Origin: Ramazzottius varieornatus
Taxonomy: Eukaryota; Tardigrada; Eutardigrada; Parachela; Ramazzottiidae
Reading direction: 5' to 3'
NCBI GenBank assembly: GCA_001949185.1
Contig: BDGG01000002.1
Span: 3,896,448 to 3,960,447 of the forward strand
DNA: 64,000 bases
Under the pieces are notes generated by a model, which was not told where the DNA came from, did no database searches, and was given only the letters and a program-made list of their open reading frames with translations. Positions 1 through 10,180 of this stretch are shown here, in pieces. How positions within the stretch are numbered: the stretch's first letter is position 1; each line of letters opens with the position of its first letter. Position numbers and translations under genes: made by a program.

Positions 1-152
1 ATGTTGGGAGATTGGCTAAGAAGAAGAAAGCCACCGAAGAGAAAATCACCGACAAGATCGCAAAAGTTGGTCCGTGGAGAAAACGAAAATCTGCAGAGGA
101 GACCGCCGTAACGAAGACAGCACGCAAAGCCAAAAAGTCGAAGAATGTCTGA
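1..152 (+). CDS. 3' end of an unidentified Lys-rich protein (partial)
   Basis: A frame that is open from the window edge runs from base 3 to a TGA at 150-152 and gives about 49 residues. They are very rich in Lys, Arg, Ala and Thr, with a KKKK run near the start and an AKKSKNV end. Such tails are common in nucleolar, ribosomal and chromatin proteins, but there is no domain here to name a family. Another frame with an ATG at base 1 is also open for a short way, so even the frame is uncertain. The rest of the gene, if real, lies left of the window. Confidence 0.4.
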   Translation, partial: VGRLAKKKKATEEKITDKIAKVGPWRKRKSAEETAVTKTARKAKKSKNV

Positions 153-789
153 AATCTTCCATTTTTCCCTTGCGGGTTCCGCGACACTGTTGTGCCTTAC
201 GGACGTCATTCCTTTCATTCACGTGCGAGCTTTCTTTAGAAATGAGGTTTTACGTTTTAGATGATACGTAGGAGAGATGATTGTGAAGTGGGGAGTTTTA
301 GTTCACGTCGACGACAGTCGACAGAAACACGTCTTCGAAATTTGCTCTTTAGCCGCAGATTAGTTGGGGTGAAGGCTATTCGGTTGCGGTTATGGTATGA
401 CTCAGGCTGTGAGGAATCACGTGACAGTGTAACCTGCGTTGTGCTGCCACCCCATACCGCGGTTTGGACGGATTTATGTCCGAAATTTTCGCTGGACGGA
501 TTAATGTCCTTTCCCTCGTAGTTGCCAAGGTCGGCAGCGAGTTAGACTTGACAAAGGCTATTGAGCCACCTCACAATAATGGAGCTGTGTTAGAAGATAT
601 CTCAGGACTTCGGTCCCTCCCGACCGAGGAGGGACCGGATGAAGAGTCATTGAAGACGGATAAGGCAATTGGCACCACAATACAATCGATAAAAGACTGG
701 GATGCCTGTTATTGGATGCCTGGGTTGCGTTCACGGCTCTCTATGGTAATCTACTTACGAGCGTTTAAAGGAAAGATTACTACACGTAC

Positions 790-1763
790 GTACCCATGCT
801 GCTTGGCAAACTCGCGAGCCCGTACTTCGGTGACTTTGCGTCGCGTAGCCAAATCAGCCTTATTGCCACACAACACGACATCCGGTGTTTCGGTGGCGGC
901 ATGGGTTCGCAACTGCTCCAGCCAGCTGCGAATGTGCGTAAACGAATCCTCATTGGTCACGTCAAACATCAGCAGGAAACCCATGGCATCACGGAAGAAG
1001 GCCGTTGTCAAACTCCGGAACCTACAAAGAGAACAAAATATTGTGAGTAGGACTAGCAAATTCCAGTCACCTCCGCCTACTGCGTAGGCCAGCCGCACAC
1101 AGACGCAGCATGACAGTATTATGGTAAGCATTCGCATATCAATCAAACGACCACTGGCCTAAGAGTTGCTATTGGGCCAAGCAAAACAGAAAACCACTTT
1201 CTGCCCATTTTCATAGTACATTGCAATGCGTTCGTCTGTTTTGGTTTTCAGTCTTTGTACGCTGCGCTATTTTATCGAATTAATCGCTCGAATTTTCCCG
1301 AGTTACCGTTCTTGTCCCGCGGTATCCCAGAGCTGCAGATGAACACGATGAGCACGCGCGGAGTTGTTCGGAGCTCGATAAATCTATAATAATGACGTAA
1401 TGAGTTTATCCACGCTTGACAAACTCGTTATCAGCAGGGGAAGTCGAAGCCCTGAAAGCGATCCATTCAAGAAGAAATTCACGCTTAATTCCTGTTCTTT
1501 CCACCACGGAACACAAAAAGTAGGCAAGAGGTATGTCATTATCCTTTGTAGTTTTCAAAGACGAGATGCAAAAGCAAACGCAAATATTGGTTTGTCAAGG
1601 CGCAAAAGCTCACCACACGTTTCTCGCGGAAGTCGATACCAACTGTTGACACAAACTTGCTCTGGAAAACTTCGTCGGTATACTGGCCCAGAAAGCTCGT
1701 CTTGCCCACGCCGCTGTCCCCCAGCGCCAGGAGCTTCACTAGGTAATCATAGTCGGTCGACAT
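790..1763 (-). CDS. RAB27: Rab27-like small GTPase, N-terminal three exons (3' end not found)
   Basis: Rab27 GTPases tether and dock secretory and lysosome-related vesicles at the plasma membrane. Exons on the minus strand are 1614-1763, 1307-1383 and 790-1021, and their phases join cleanly. The start at 1763 gives [20 protein letters not shown] with the P-loop GDSGVGKTS. Next come effector-loop residues [12 protein letters not shown], the Rab27-style insert and the switch II box [20 protein letters not shown]. The G4 box CGNKADL follows. The longer, divergent linker before switch II is what points to Rab27 rather than other Rabs. After a good GTACGT donor at 789 I find no exon with the SAK box or the C-terminal prenylated cysteines down to about base 240. 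Either those exons are very diverged, or the gene is truncated. Confidence 0.8.
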
Positions 1764-2414
1764 TGGCGCAACGGAGGAAGAGGATTTGCTGGTGGAGAGG
1801 ATTGACTGTGGCGGCTCTTCGATTCCCATGTCGATATGGACCAGATGGAGACTTGTTCCGCCGCTTGTCCCAGAGCGCGTAATGGAATTTCCCTGTTCCC
1901 TGTATGAAACGAGCAAGCCGTTAACGGATCTCTTCCAGGTCAACACGCAGAGGAGTGTGCTGCGGATTATTAGATCAAAGTGGATGAGCAGGCAGGACGA
2001 GCTGCCGGAGTAGGGAGAAGACTGCGGCTAATCCACGCTAATCACGTACGATGTTACGATGTGCGGCCATATGGCGCATTATGGTACGCGATGCTTACTC
2101 CATTGTACTGCTTACTAATTACGTCACTGTTCTTCTGTTTTAGTGATGTCACAATGGTAAAAGTTGGGGCATCGTACTGAACCGCACCGGCGCACCTGCG
2201 GCCGTGACTTGTTCGCCAACCCGGAAGTACTGTACTATCTTCCTCGAACCCACCTGATGTCCGTAAGCGTCTTCCATGATCAACATCGATAACTATGGTC
2301 GTCATAGACAAATTGAATGCTCAACACTTCGGCAAGACTTTCAGATTAATTTGGGAAGGAATAATAGGCGAATGCCTAAGCATTCGCTTGAGGCGAGCCG
2401 ATCAGACATTTGAC

Positions 2415-2444
2415 TGGAACTGGAACTGGAACTGGAACTGGAAC
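2415..2444 (+). repeat. Hexanucleotide microsatellite (TGGAAC)5
   Basis: Five exact copies of TGGAAC stand in tandem between the Rab27-like gene and the first secreted paralog. No open frame or regulatory role can be assigned. Confidence 0.95.
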
Positions 2445-2659
2445 TGGCATTTCTAAAATTCTAATCACAAGCAAGGTTTCACTATCAGGCCTCACGATAA
2501 GCTTCCTTTTATTATCATCGAAAAACTAGTGCACGAGGTTCGGGGAAGCAACACGGCTAACGAGTAATTCAATCTCCCAAAGTCAGGTTGACTGTACATT
2601 ACCTTCTGCTACAGTAGTCTTGCAAGAAGACAACACGCGGAACTTCCCACTGGATCAAG

Positions 2660-3665
2660 ATGGCGACCACGCGGAGTATTATGAAGTCGCTTTGCCTTGT
2701 GCTCTGCTTGTCGAGCTGTGTGGTTCGTGGAAGCGCATCATCTCGGCAGATCGAAGAAGATCCAATTAGCTACGAGCCAACATTTGCAGGTTTGAATCTG
2801 ATACATCGAAGTTCCCAGTCACTCATGCACATCAACGTCAAGGTTCGCGATGTTTATTTCCTAGAGAGGTATGCATTTCCAGCGGAAAAAATTCTAGAGT
2901 ATTCAAGGGAACTTCAAAAGCTCCATCAGCAACAATTGCCTGAAGAACCCGTACAGCAATTTAAAGAGCCGACTTTTGCAGGTCTGATGTTTTCCTGTCG
3001 TTTCAAGCTTGTGAGAGGACGATGAAATCCCTTTCTATTTCCAGAGAAGAATGGGTTTGCGAAGGAAAAGATTCTGGAGTACGCCAGCGAAATTCAGAAG
3101 CTTCACGGGATCCAAGCCGCTGCGGTAGAACCCCCGTTAGACCCAGCGTTCTCTCGATCTGTTTGTCCGACTGGACTGGTCCACGTCACAGCGGGTATGC
3201 GGCTCTACTCCAACTCGCGGAACTACAACCAGAATGGGCGAAAGTGTGATTGGAGTTTCAATGCAGCTTGTGATGTCAAGTTCTACGTAACTTACAGCTG
3301 GACCGGACAGTCCGGACTGAAAGAGTACGTGTACGAACCCAGTTTCGCGAAGTTTTTTTATGGATCCATATCAGAGAACTGGTGTACGTTTTCTCTATAG
3401 GTTCGACGATCAGGAATACGGAGTCTTTAAGAATTCTGCGACGGTCAACTTCAACCCTCAATACTTGTACCAGACACAGGCTTGTGCTCGACCAGGCTCG
3501 ACCTTCAAGATCGGAGTACGAGCCGTGGATACCGACAACAAGGGCAAGGAGGAGCCCATTGGCGAGTGGAACTTCCAATACTACGTTACGCCAGGTGAAG
3601 AGGATGAGGATATCAAGATCAGTCAAAAGTCTGGCGCGTATGTCAAGGTGTTTTTTGATTCCTGA
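2660..3665 (+). CDS. Secreted Cys4 protein, paralog 1 (unrecognised family)
   Basis: I do not recognise this family. Exons 2660-2789, 2883-2981, 3045-3324 and 3401-3665 join in phase to a protein of 257 residues. The N-terminus has a hydrophobic signal peptide (KSLCLVLCLSSCVV) after a short MATTRSIM lead. The mature part carries four cysteines in a roughly 150-residue, aromatic and beta-rich domain that is shared with the next gene: VCPTGLVHVTAG, GRKCDW, a second close Cys, and YQTQACARPG. The domain ends in an EWNFQYY and QKSGAYVKVFFDS tail. Exon 2 (EKILEYSRELQKLH) is echoed by the first part of exon 3 (EKILEYASEIQKLHG), and both exon 1 and exon 2 end in EPTFAG. This looks like a recent internal exon duplication. 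A possible poly(A) signal lies at 3797-3802. Confidence 0.8.
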
Positions 3666-3796
3666 GACGCCTTCTGTGAAGCATGATAGTTTGCCGGATC
3701 CCGGCCGCTTATAGATAACCGCACTTTCTCTATCGTGGCTCCTAAATATTCAGATTTAGGCCGAAGCAGATCAAGTTTCACGACATGATGTGAGCA

Positions 3797-3802
3797 AATA
3801 AA
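3797..3802 (+). terminator. Polyadenylation signal AATAAA
   Basis: A canonical AATAAA lies about 130 bp after the stop of secreted paralog 1, in the right orientation and at a usual distance. Confidence 0.55.
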
Positions 3803-4174
3803 GGAGTACAGTGCTTCAATCAAAATCTCAGTTTGTACGTCCTCAATTCCACCACCAAGACGGAGAAATATAATGCTGATCGCGTTGTTACATTGATGCG
3901 GAAAACTTCTGTGTACAAAATTAATGTCCTTCATGTTTTGCGTATGGGGATACGGTTGGACGATAAGAAGGCAAAGTCGCGACCTCCCTGCGAGAACAAA
4001 GAAATGCACGTAGCCTGAGTTGATAGGCTTTATCGCATTCGGCAGACCTGATAAGCCAATCGACCACGAAAACTTCAGAAAGCAGTTTGTCAGAAACCAT
4101 AACGTGTTGTTCGACATTTCGAGCAGTCGGGTAATCTTCCTATGCAGAGCACGACTACGTCCTGACCCAGCAAC

Positions 4175-5056
4175 ATGAAGGGCTTCCTGGTCCTGTTCGC
4201 CACTTTGGCTCTCGTCTTGGTCAGCCTGGCGCATGGAGCATCAATCGAAACCAACGGTAAGTAAAGTTTCCGCACCAAAAGGGATCTCTTTAGCATATTG
4301 TACGCAAAACCCCAACTTGCTTCGACAGATCCGGACGAACCAGCGCTTGAGGATGTTCCTGATCTGTCCAACCCGGAAGAACTCGCAAAATATCTGCAAG
4401 ACAATGAACCTCAAGTACCACGAGTCTCGACGGTTCCCAAATATTCTCCGGTAACCTATTGCTGCTTTGCTCAAACAGTGGTTTCCGTCTATTTTAACCA
4501 GCGTTCTTCCATGTTCCGTACAGGACGCGACGAGGCTGACTTGTCCACCAGATTTGGTCCGTGTCACCGCCGGGCTGAGACGCTACTACAACAAGCAGAA
4601 CTACAACATGAAAGGTCAGAAGTGTGATTACACGTGGGGCCTTTGGGGAACTAGCAAATGTGATCCCATCTTCCACACCACCTATACCTACGAAGGGAAG
4701 CGAGGAAACTTGATGTAAGGCCCAACCGGCATTCAGGTTCTTTTCCGAGACCCTTCCCATCATGTTACGCGATACTGGTCTGTCCTAGGTTCGAAACGGT
4801 GACTTACGGACCTTTCACGGATTCCACCGAAGTCATTTTCACTCCCCAGTTCGTCTACCAAGTGCAAGTTTGTGCCGCGCCTAACACCATGGTTCGTATC
4901 GGGTTGGATGTCCGCGACGACGATGTGACAACCCAGAGCGAGAGAATCGGACAATGGGACTTCCAGTACAATGCGGCTAAAGACTTTGGACAGTATACGG
5001 AAACGAGACGCAGCCAGAAATCTGGCGCTGATATCACCGTCTTTTTCCAGTCATAA
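4175..5056 (+). CDS. Secreted Cys4 protein, paralog 2 (unrecognised family)
   Basis: This is the tandem partner of the gene at 2660-3665. Exons 4175-4256, 4329-4450, 4524-4714 and 4789-5056 give 220 residues. The protein starts with a clear signal peptide (MKGFLVLFATLALVLVSLAHG), then an acidic stretch (DPDEPALEDVPDL), then the shared domain. Its four cysteines match paralog 1 (TCPPDLVRVTAGL, QKCDY, SKCD, VQVCAAP). The ends also match (IGQWDFQY, QKSGADITVFFQS). The last intron falls at the same codon in both genes, just before FET/FDD. The duplicated linker exon of paralog 1 is absent here. The IGLDVRD/IGVRAVD segment faintly recalls beta-sandwich secreted domains, but I cannot name a family or function. 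Confidence 0.85.
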
Positions 5057-5192
5057 AGTGAGACCAGAGCTCGAACGTCTTTTGCTTTCACGTTTAATCG
5101 TCAGTTTGTTTAGAGAAGACGGCGATCCCACACATCTTTTCGATAAAGAATTGATCAACTCCCATTTTTAACAACGGAAGAAAAATGGCAGC

Positions 5193-5281
5193 CGGGCAAA
5201 TGAAACCTACAAGATCGCTGTCCCAAGTGACGCACAACTTCATTGGTATAGGTTGGAAGGGTGCGCCGCTTAAGTTAACAA
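5193..5281. mobile_element. Palindromic MITE copy 1 (degenerate right end)
   Basis: Facing arms CAAGTGACGCAC and GTGCGCCGCTT flank a short loop. The outer left arm is recognisable (GGGCAAATG, AGATCG), while the right outer arm is eroded. It lies in the gap between secreted paralog 2 and the 3' end of the convergent GPCR gene. Confidence 0.7.
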
Positions 5282-5283
5282 TT

Positions 5284-6727
5284 TTATGTCCGTCCTGTCT
5301 CGATCGGAAGTACTGCTCGCTTCTTTCGAAAATGGCAATACGATAGCAGGTTTTCCTTTAGCGCAGAAAGCGCCATTCGCATTTCTGGTAAGAGGAAGAT
5401 GAAAAACAATGGATCGATTATCAGGAGTACCAAAGCAAGTGTGGCTGACGAAGCCACGACTTCCAGGGTATGCGGTGGCGGATGTTCGTTGAGCAAAAGA
5501 ACGGTCCCAATCGTGACTGGCGTCCAGATCAACATTTGTACGGACAACAAGGCCATTACTAGACGGGTCTTCCTGGTCAGTAGAGTACCTGTCCGCCGTC
5601 TCTGCTGCAGTGAATTGGGATTATTCGGATGAGACATCGGATAGATGGTTCTTCGAACTGGAGGTAGGGCTCCAATGGAGTTCGCGGATCGACCACCCGT
5701 CAACAACAGGGACGGGTGACCGAAGCTCAGACTTTTTCTCGAAAACCGTCCGTCTGTACGGGAGAAATTCTTCATCTCGAGGTTCTTTGATTTGGCTAAA
5801 ACAAATAGCTTAGATGAGAAAGCAGCATCGATAGATCTACAGTAGAATGCGTGTTTGGGAGGTGTGCAAACAGCAAGAACAAGATCGTCGTCTCAAGTAG
5901 CGCATGGTCCAAGTATATACCAAAGGAAACCTGCGCCACTTGAGATAGCTACTATCTTGCCTGTTTTGTTTGCCCAGCTCCCAAGCCTCCCATACTTAGA
6001 TAGTACAAATGCAAACCGCGGCGGAATGCGCCGCTATAATATCATATGCTTCACCTAGTCGTGCGAGGCGTCGTTTGTAGATCAGTGTCAGAAGAACAGG
6101 GTACGAGACATACATGAAACCTTCGGGAAGTAGCACATTCATGACACCAACCACATTGTCGTAACGAGTATTATGCCATGCTGCGCCACATAGCGAACCA
6201 TCGACCGCCATAGCTGGAATCAACGCAATGTTCGGGACAAACTGTGGCAAATACCAAAGGTTCAGATAAACTACAGCCAGGGCAATTTGGAACATTCCCA
6301 TCCGGATGGTACGTTTCCGACGGTACCAGTGCGGTATAAGGTACGCTAACCACCTGTCGATGCAGATCACGCAATGTTGAAGGACGATCATGGTCGGCAG
6401 GCTTCCTTGGGCGTACAGGAAGAAGGCACAGCCAGCCCGAGGACGTTTCCAGTCTTTGGAGACCTGCATTGGAAGATAGACAACGGTCAAACACAGATTG
6501 ATGACTGTAATGGCCAGAACATGGACGGTGAAGGAAGTGACCAGGTGACGGCGGAAGAGAAAGATTATGAGGACCAATGAGTTGGCGAGAAAGGCGAGAA
6601 TGCCGATCGTGATGATGAAAATGGTGCTGTAGGATTTCATCGCCGAGAGTCGCCCGATACTGGCGATTAGTTCACGTTCATTGTCTAAAATTTGGTAAGA
6701 CACGTTCGAAGAGAGATTGAGATACAT
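5284..6727 (-). CDS. Rhodopsin-class (class A) G protein-coupled receptor, orphan
   Basis: Two exons, 6055-6727 and 5284-5795, join in phase to about 394 residues. The start at 6727 gives a short outer N-terminus with two N-glycosylation sites (NLSS, NVSY). An upstream in-frame ATG would add a hydrophobic stretch and is less likely. Seven membrane segments are visible. TM1 has LANSLVL. TM2 has VINLCLTVVYLP. TM3 starts at the conserved Cys (RAGCAFF) and ends CIDRW in place of DRY. TM5 is followed by a basic loop (YKRRLARL). TM6 has IWTP, and TM7 has IIDPLFF. A second conserved Cys (GSLCGAAW) sits in outer loop 2. Third inner loop and tail are basic. The receptor is peptide-receptor-like but I cannot assign a ligand. 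TM2 has Asn and TM7 has Asp at the usual Asp/Asn pair. The intron carries MITE copy 2. Confidence 0.88.
5857..5984. mobile_element. Palindromic MITE copy 2, inside the GPCR intron
   Basis: Core arms CAAGTAGCGCA and TGCGCCACTTGAGAT face each other. The ends GGGAGGTGTGCAAAC and GTTTGCCCAGCTCCC are also inverted, so the copy is nearly full length. It occupies about half of the single GPCR intron. Confidence 0.8.
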
Positions 6728-7359
6728 TTTTGCTGGCAACGAGAAAATCACGGCCAAGACCTCGGCGAAGAATTTAAAAAGAAGGAAGATCGACCTGCAA
6801 GAGCAAAATCCCTTTGCCGGCACCTCCTCCGTGATATTCGACTAATTAGACCAATAGAGCTGCGGCGTTAACGCATCGCTCGTCCTCATACGAAATCTCG
6901 GAGATAATCATGCTAGGAATAGGATGGTCCCGCGAAACGATGGAGTGATGACTAATGAGGACCTGCGGGAGAAAAATTGCTCCAGTGTGGTGTCCTTAAT
7001 CATGCTGATGGGCTACTAACACATGATTTCCTCCTCCCGAATGCAAACGTGCCCCCTTATATACCACTCATCTCACTTGTCAGTACATTTCAGATTAACT
7101 CGACCTTCGTGCAGTACTGAAATCTGCACTGCAAACATCGCCCCTGACTGTTTGTCCGAGACGGAATCTATGGCTGATGTTGCTGGAAGACACATCGCAA
7201 ATGCGAGTGCGTACGATAAAAAAAAGAGACACTTTTTCACCGGAACCAATTAACATCTCAGAAGCGACTGAACGCTGCAGTGTCTCGTACAAAAGTTCGT
7301 GTTTGCAATAAAACAAGAATCATTGAACAGTGGTAATCCCCTCTAGAGTACGTACAAGA
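6728..7359. other. Intergenic gap between GPCR and PREB
   Basis: This gap holds the 5' flank of the GPCR and the 3' flank of PREB. Reading frames here are short and lack family motifs. I see no gene. Confidence 0.5.
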
Positions 7360-9591
7360 TTACGGGTCGTTGTGGAAATGCTGCTGTTCATCGAGTGTCT
7401 CAGCGGCGTGCGACGAGCCGGCGGCAGCTGCTTCCGCATCCAGGTAGGGCGTCAGGAACTCCTCCGTAGTTTTCAGCTTGATGTAGCCGATGTAGTCAAG
7501 CGTTCGCAGGACAAAGACCATGAAGAGCCACAGTAATGCCAGCCATTTGATCCCTTTCTTCCACCTCTTCAAACTCGAATCTGCGGAACGGAACAATAAT
7601 CAACAATTTCACAGACGTCTCACTTACTTGTAGACTTCAGTAAAAATTAATACTCTATTCGAACCCTGTGAAACCGAATTTAATAAGACAATTTTTCAAG
7701 TCGTGCAAGTTTCAGTTAACACCGAAATCGCGCACCACTGGAAGATACAATCATACTCGACAAGTTTGTATTTCCCCAAGCGGCGCACCTTTCGAGCTAT
7801 AACGTTGAGGAATATGCGCTACTTGAGAAAACAATCTTGTTGAGTTTATTTGTCGAGCTTCCACTTCGGTGTTGGGTCTTTTATTTAATCGTTTGGGTCT
7901 TACATCGAAAGTCAGCTTGATGAAGGAGTATTTTCTTGTCAGCCGAAACACTGAACACCGTGCACTGGGCATTCTCCGTTCCCGTCAGTAGCTTCGCCCC
8001 GAACGTCACATCAGCAAACTCCAAGTCCGTCACAAACGTATCGTGGGCCGTTGTTGAGTATATGACTGCTAAAGAATCAGCTCGGAGTATCGACACGTTG
8101 CCGTCAAGGTTCCCCGTGGCCAGGTACTTTCCATCAGGGCTGATGGCTAGTGCGGAGAGCAGGTCACCCTCCATGGCGGTGTGCTTGACCATGATCAGCT
8201 TGGTGCCACGGAACTTGTAGACGCAGATGAACGAGTGATTCTTGCGCTTCTTCTCCCGAACCACCGGGATCCATACTACGAAAAGTACCGAAGCTTCTTT
8301 GGAGTGGAAGCGGACTTTGCGGGGACGGTAGGCTGCGGAACGGGCTTGGGGGAAGTCGGGCTGGGCTGAGGTGATGAGTTTACGGGAAGCGACGCTCCAT
8401 ACGTGAACCTTCTTGTCCCTTCCACCAGTAACAATCTAGAAAACACTTGGTTGAGCTTTCGCAATATTTGAAGGGAGCAAGAGACAGGTATCTTTCTTAG
8501 CACCTCTTCACCGGTAGCGGACACGTCGATATCGGAAACTTCGTCATCGTGAGCTTTGACTGAGTGCGCCAGCTGCAGATTTTCACCCTAAAAAGAGATG
8601 GAAAAACGAATACTAGGGACTCTCGAATACACTCCAGAAGGTATCACATGGCAGAAGAGAAGCTTTCAGAGAAGTGTTAACTTACCCGGAAAAAGCGAAG
8701 CATACCGTCGGTTCCACCGACGACCAAGCCAGCTTCGATAGGAAGGCTTCCTTGCTCATCACTCCCATGCGACGACCTTCTTTCTGCGGCGTTCGTATCC
8801 GGAGGAAGGAAAGCACAGCACTGCTGGATGTTCGGCTGTCCTTCGATGGTCCGAACGGTCTCGCGGAAAATTATGGAAAGTAAATCTTGCTTTGCGACAA
8901 CCGGTTTAACCCTGGACAACGCGAAAGCTTCTAAAACAAAACAAAACAAAACAAAAAAAACCTGTGTAAATCTGTTAATGTTGGTGATATCGGTGAATGC
9001 GAAATTCTGAAAACCTCACCGTCGTCTATAGACTGCGTGGGTTTGGGAAGACTTCGGTTAATCTGGTAGATCGAGGAAGAGTTATCTAACCCAATCGCCA
9101 CCAGCTCCCTGGACGTGTCTAACATAGTCCGGACTTCCGTAGACAGTCGATGCGTCAACGGAGGCATCGCTCTAGGTTCCGGCTGGCCTCCCGAAGAACT
9201 CGGTTTGGCAGTAGGAAGTTTTCTGTTTAGCCGGAGACCTGGCGAGTCCACGGCGACAGGTGAGAGGGAGGAAGAGGTAATCTCGTACACAGCCACGTTC
9301 ATCGGAGCAGCCGTTCCAGTCTCCAGTTTCTGCGACTCTCGAAGGTAGCAACGTCCATTATGGATCGTCAACGAAAACAGGTACTGCAATAAGAGCAGGC
9401 ATGAGCTTAAGTTGGTTAGAATATGAAACAGATGAAATTACAACAGCATTTGGTACGCCCGTCTTGGCGCTGCCTCCTCCACCTCCAACTACGAATTGTC
9501 GATCTCCGAGTCGCTTAATGAAGAAGATGGGAATGTCCAGCTCGTGCATGCGCACTGCGCGTCCGTCGCGAGATCGGCGTTCCTTCGTCAT
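7360..9591 (-). CDS. PREB: PREB / SEC12 homolog, guanine nucleotide exchange factor for SAR1
   Basis: SEC12-type proteins sit in the ER membrane and load GTP on SAR1 to start COPII budding. Six exons (9442-9591, 9020-9383, 8696-8940, 8504-8587, 7904-8435, 7360-7580) join in phase to 531 residues. The N-terminus has the family mark VVGGGGGSAKTGVPNAV, which matches the GGGG-AKTG element of mammalian PREB. WD-type blades follow: GLVVGGTDGMLRFF, VKAHDDEVSDI, IVTGGRDKKVHVW, LAISPDGKYLATGNLDGNV, and AHDTFVTDLEF. The last exon encodes one membrane segment (WLALLWLFMVFVLRTLDYIG) and a short tail, giving a tail-anchored form with the propeller in the cytosol. The length is somewhat above the roughly 417 residues of mammalian PREB, mostly through an inserted Ser/Pro-rich region in exon 2. 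The last intron holds MITE copy 3. Confidence 0.92.
7771..7838. mobile_element. Palindromic MITE copy 3, inside the last PREB intron
   Basis: Inverted arms CCAAGCGGCGCAC and ATGCGCTACTTGAGAAAAC with a short loop are present. The outer ends are eroded, leaving about 68 bp. Confidence 0.75.
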
Positions 9592-10180
9592 TGCTCTTCA
9601 AGGCAAATTTCAAAATACCGAAGCTATCCAAACCAACTTCCGGCTGAGTTACCTGTCAGAAACGTGGCGATCGGAAGCCGCAGTACAACGAGCTGAACTC
9701 GCCAAGTCGCCTCGACATGTTCTCTGTCTTGCTATTAGACTCTCACACAGTTCGATAATTGCTAGAACGACACAGGCATTTGCGGAAGTAGCGCGGAGAG
9801 ATCTGAGCAGTTAGCATGAGATCTGGCAGTGACAGCAAGACATCCAAGTTGGATAGTCCAACGTCACTGGCAGCGTGGCTTGCGGAAACCGCACAATCAA
9901 CTTCCGTCAATCAACCGGTCGTTTTCGACTGGCTGAAGAAATGGCCGTTTCCTCCGAACTCGCACCTCCATCTCGCAAAATTCCCGAAGACCTTCACCAA
10001 CACAACGGTGCTTTACTTGATACATCAGTATATTTAAAACATAATTTTTATTTAACCCGCAGCAAACGTAGAGCATTCAACGAAGTCACAACCTGTAAAG
10101 TTGCTTCAAACTGCAAACAAAATTGTGTTTTGTAAAATCACATCTGTAGTATATTGTATGGATGGAAAGTGTGATCTGGT
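9592..10180. other. Gap between PREB and U2 snRNA, with one doubtful small ORF
   Basis: This holds the PREB promoter side and the U2 upstream flank. A 73-codon plus-strand ORF at 9816-10037 begins MRSGSDSKTSKLD and matches nothing I know. It could be chance or the first exon of an unresolved gene. No clear snRNA proximal sequence element could be named. Confidence 0.4.

Noticed and set aside
464-1087. Plus-strand ORF of 207 codons
   Set aside because: Its right half is antisense to the clear Rab27-like exon. The left half has no family match and no splice partner.
3623-4234. Long minus-strand ORF (203 codons) opposite the secreted paralogs
   Set aside because: It runs antisense to the last exon of paralog 1 and the first exon of paralog 2, and has no motif, signal peptide or splice logic.
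9401-9814. Plus-strand ORF of 137 codons
   Set aside because: It is antisense to PREB exon 1.
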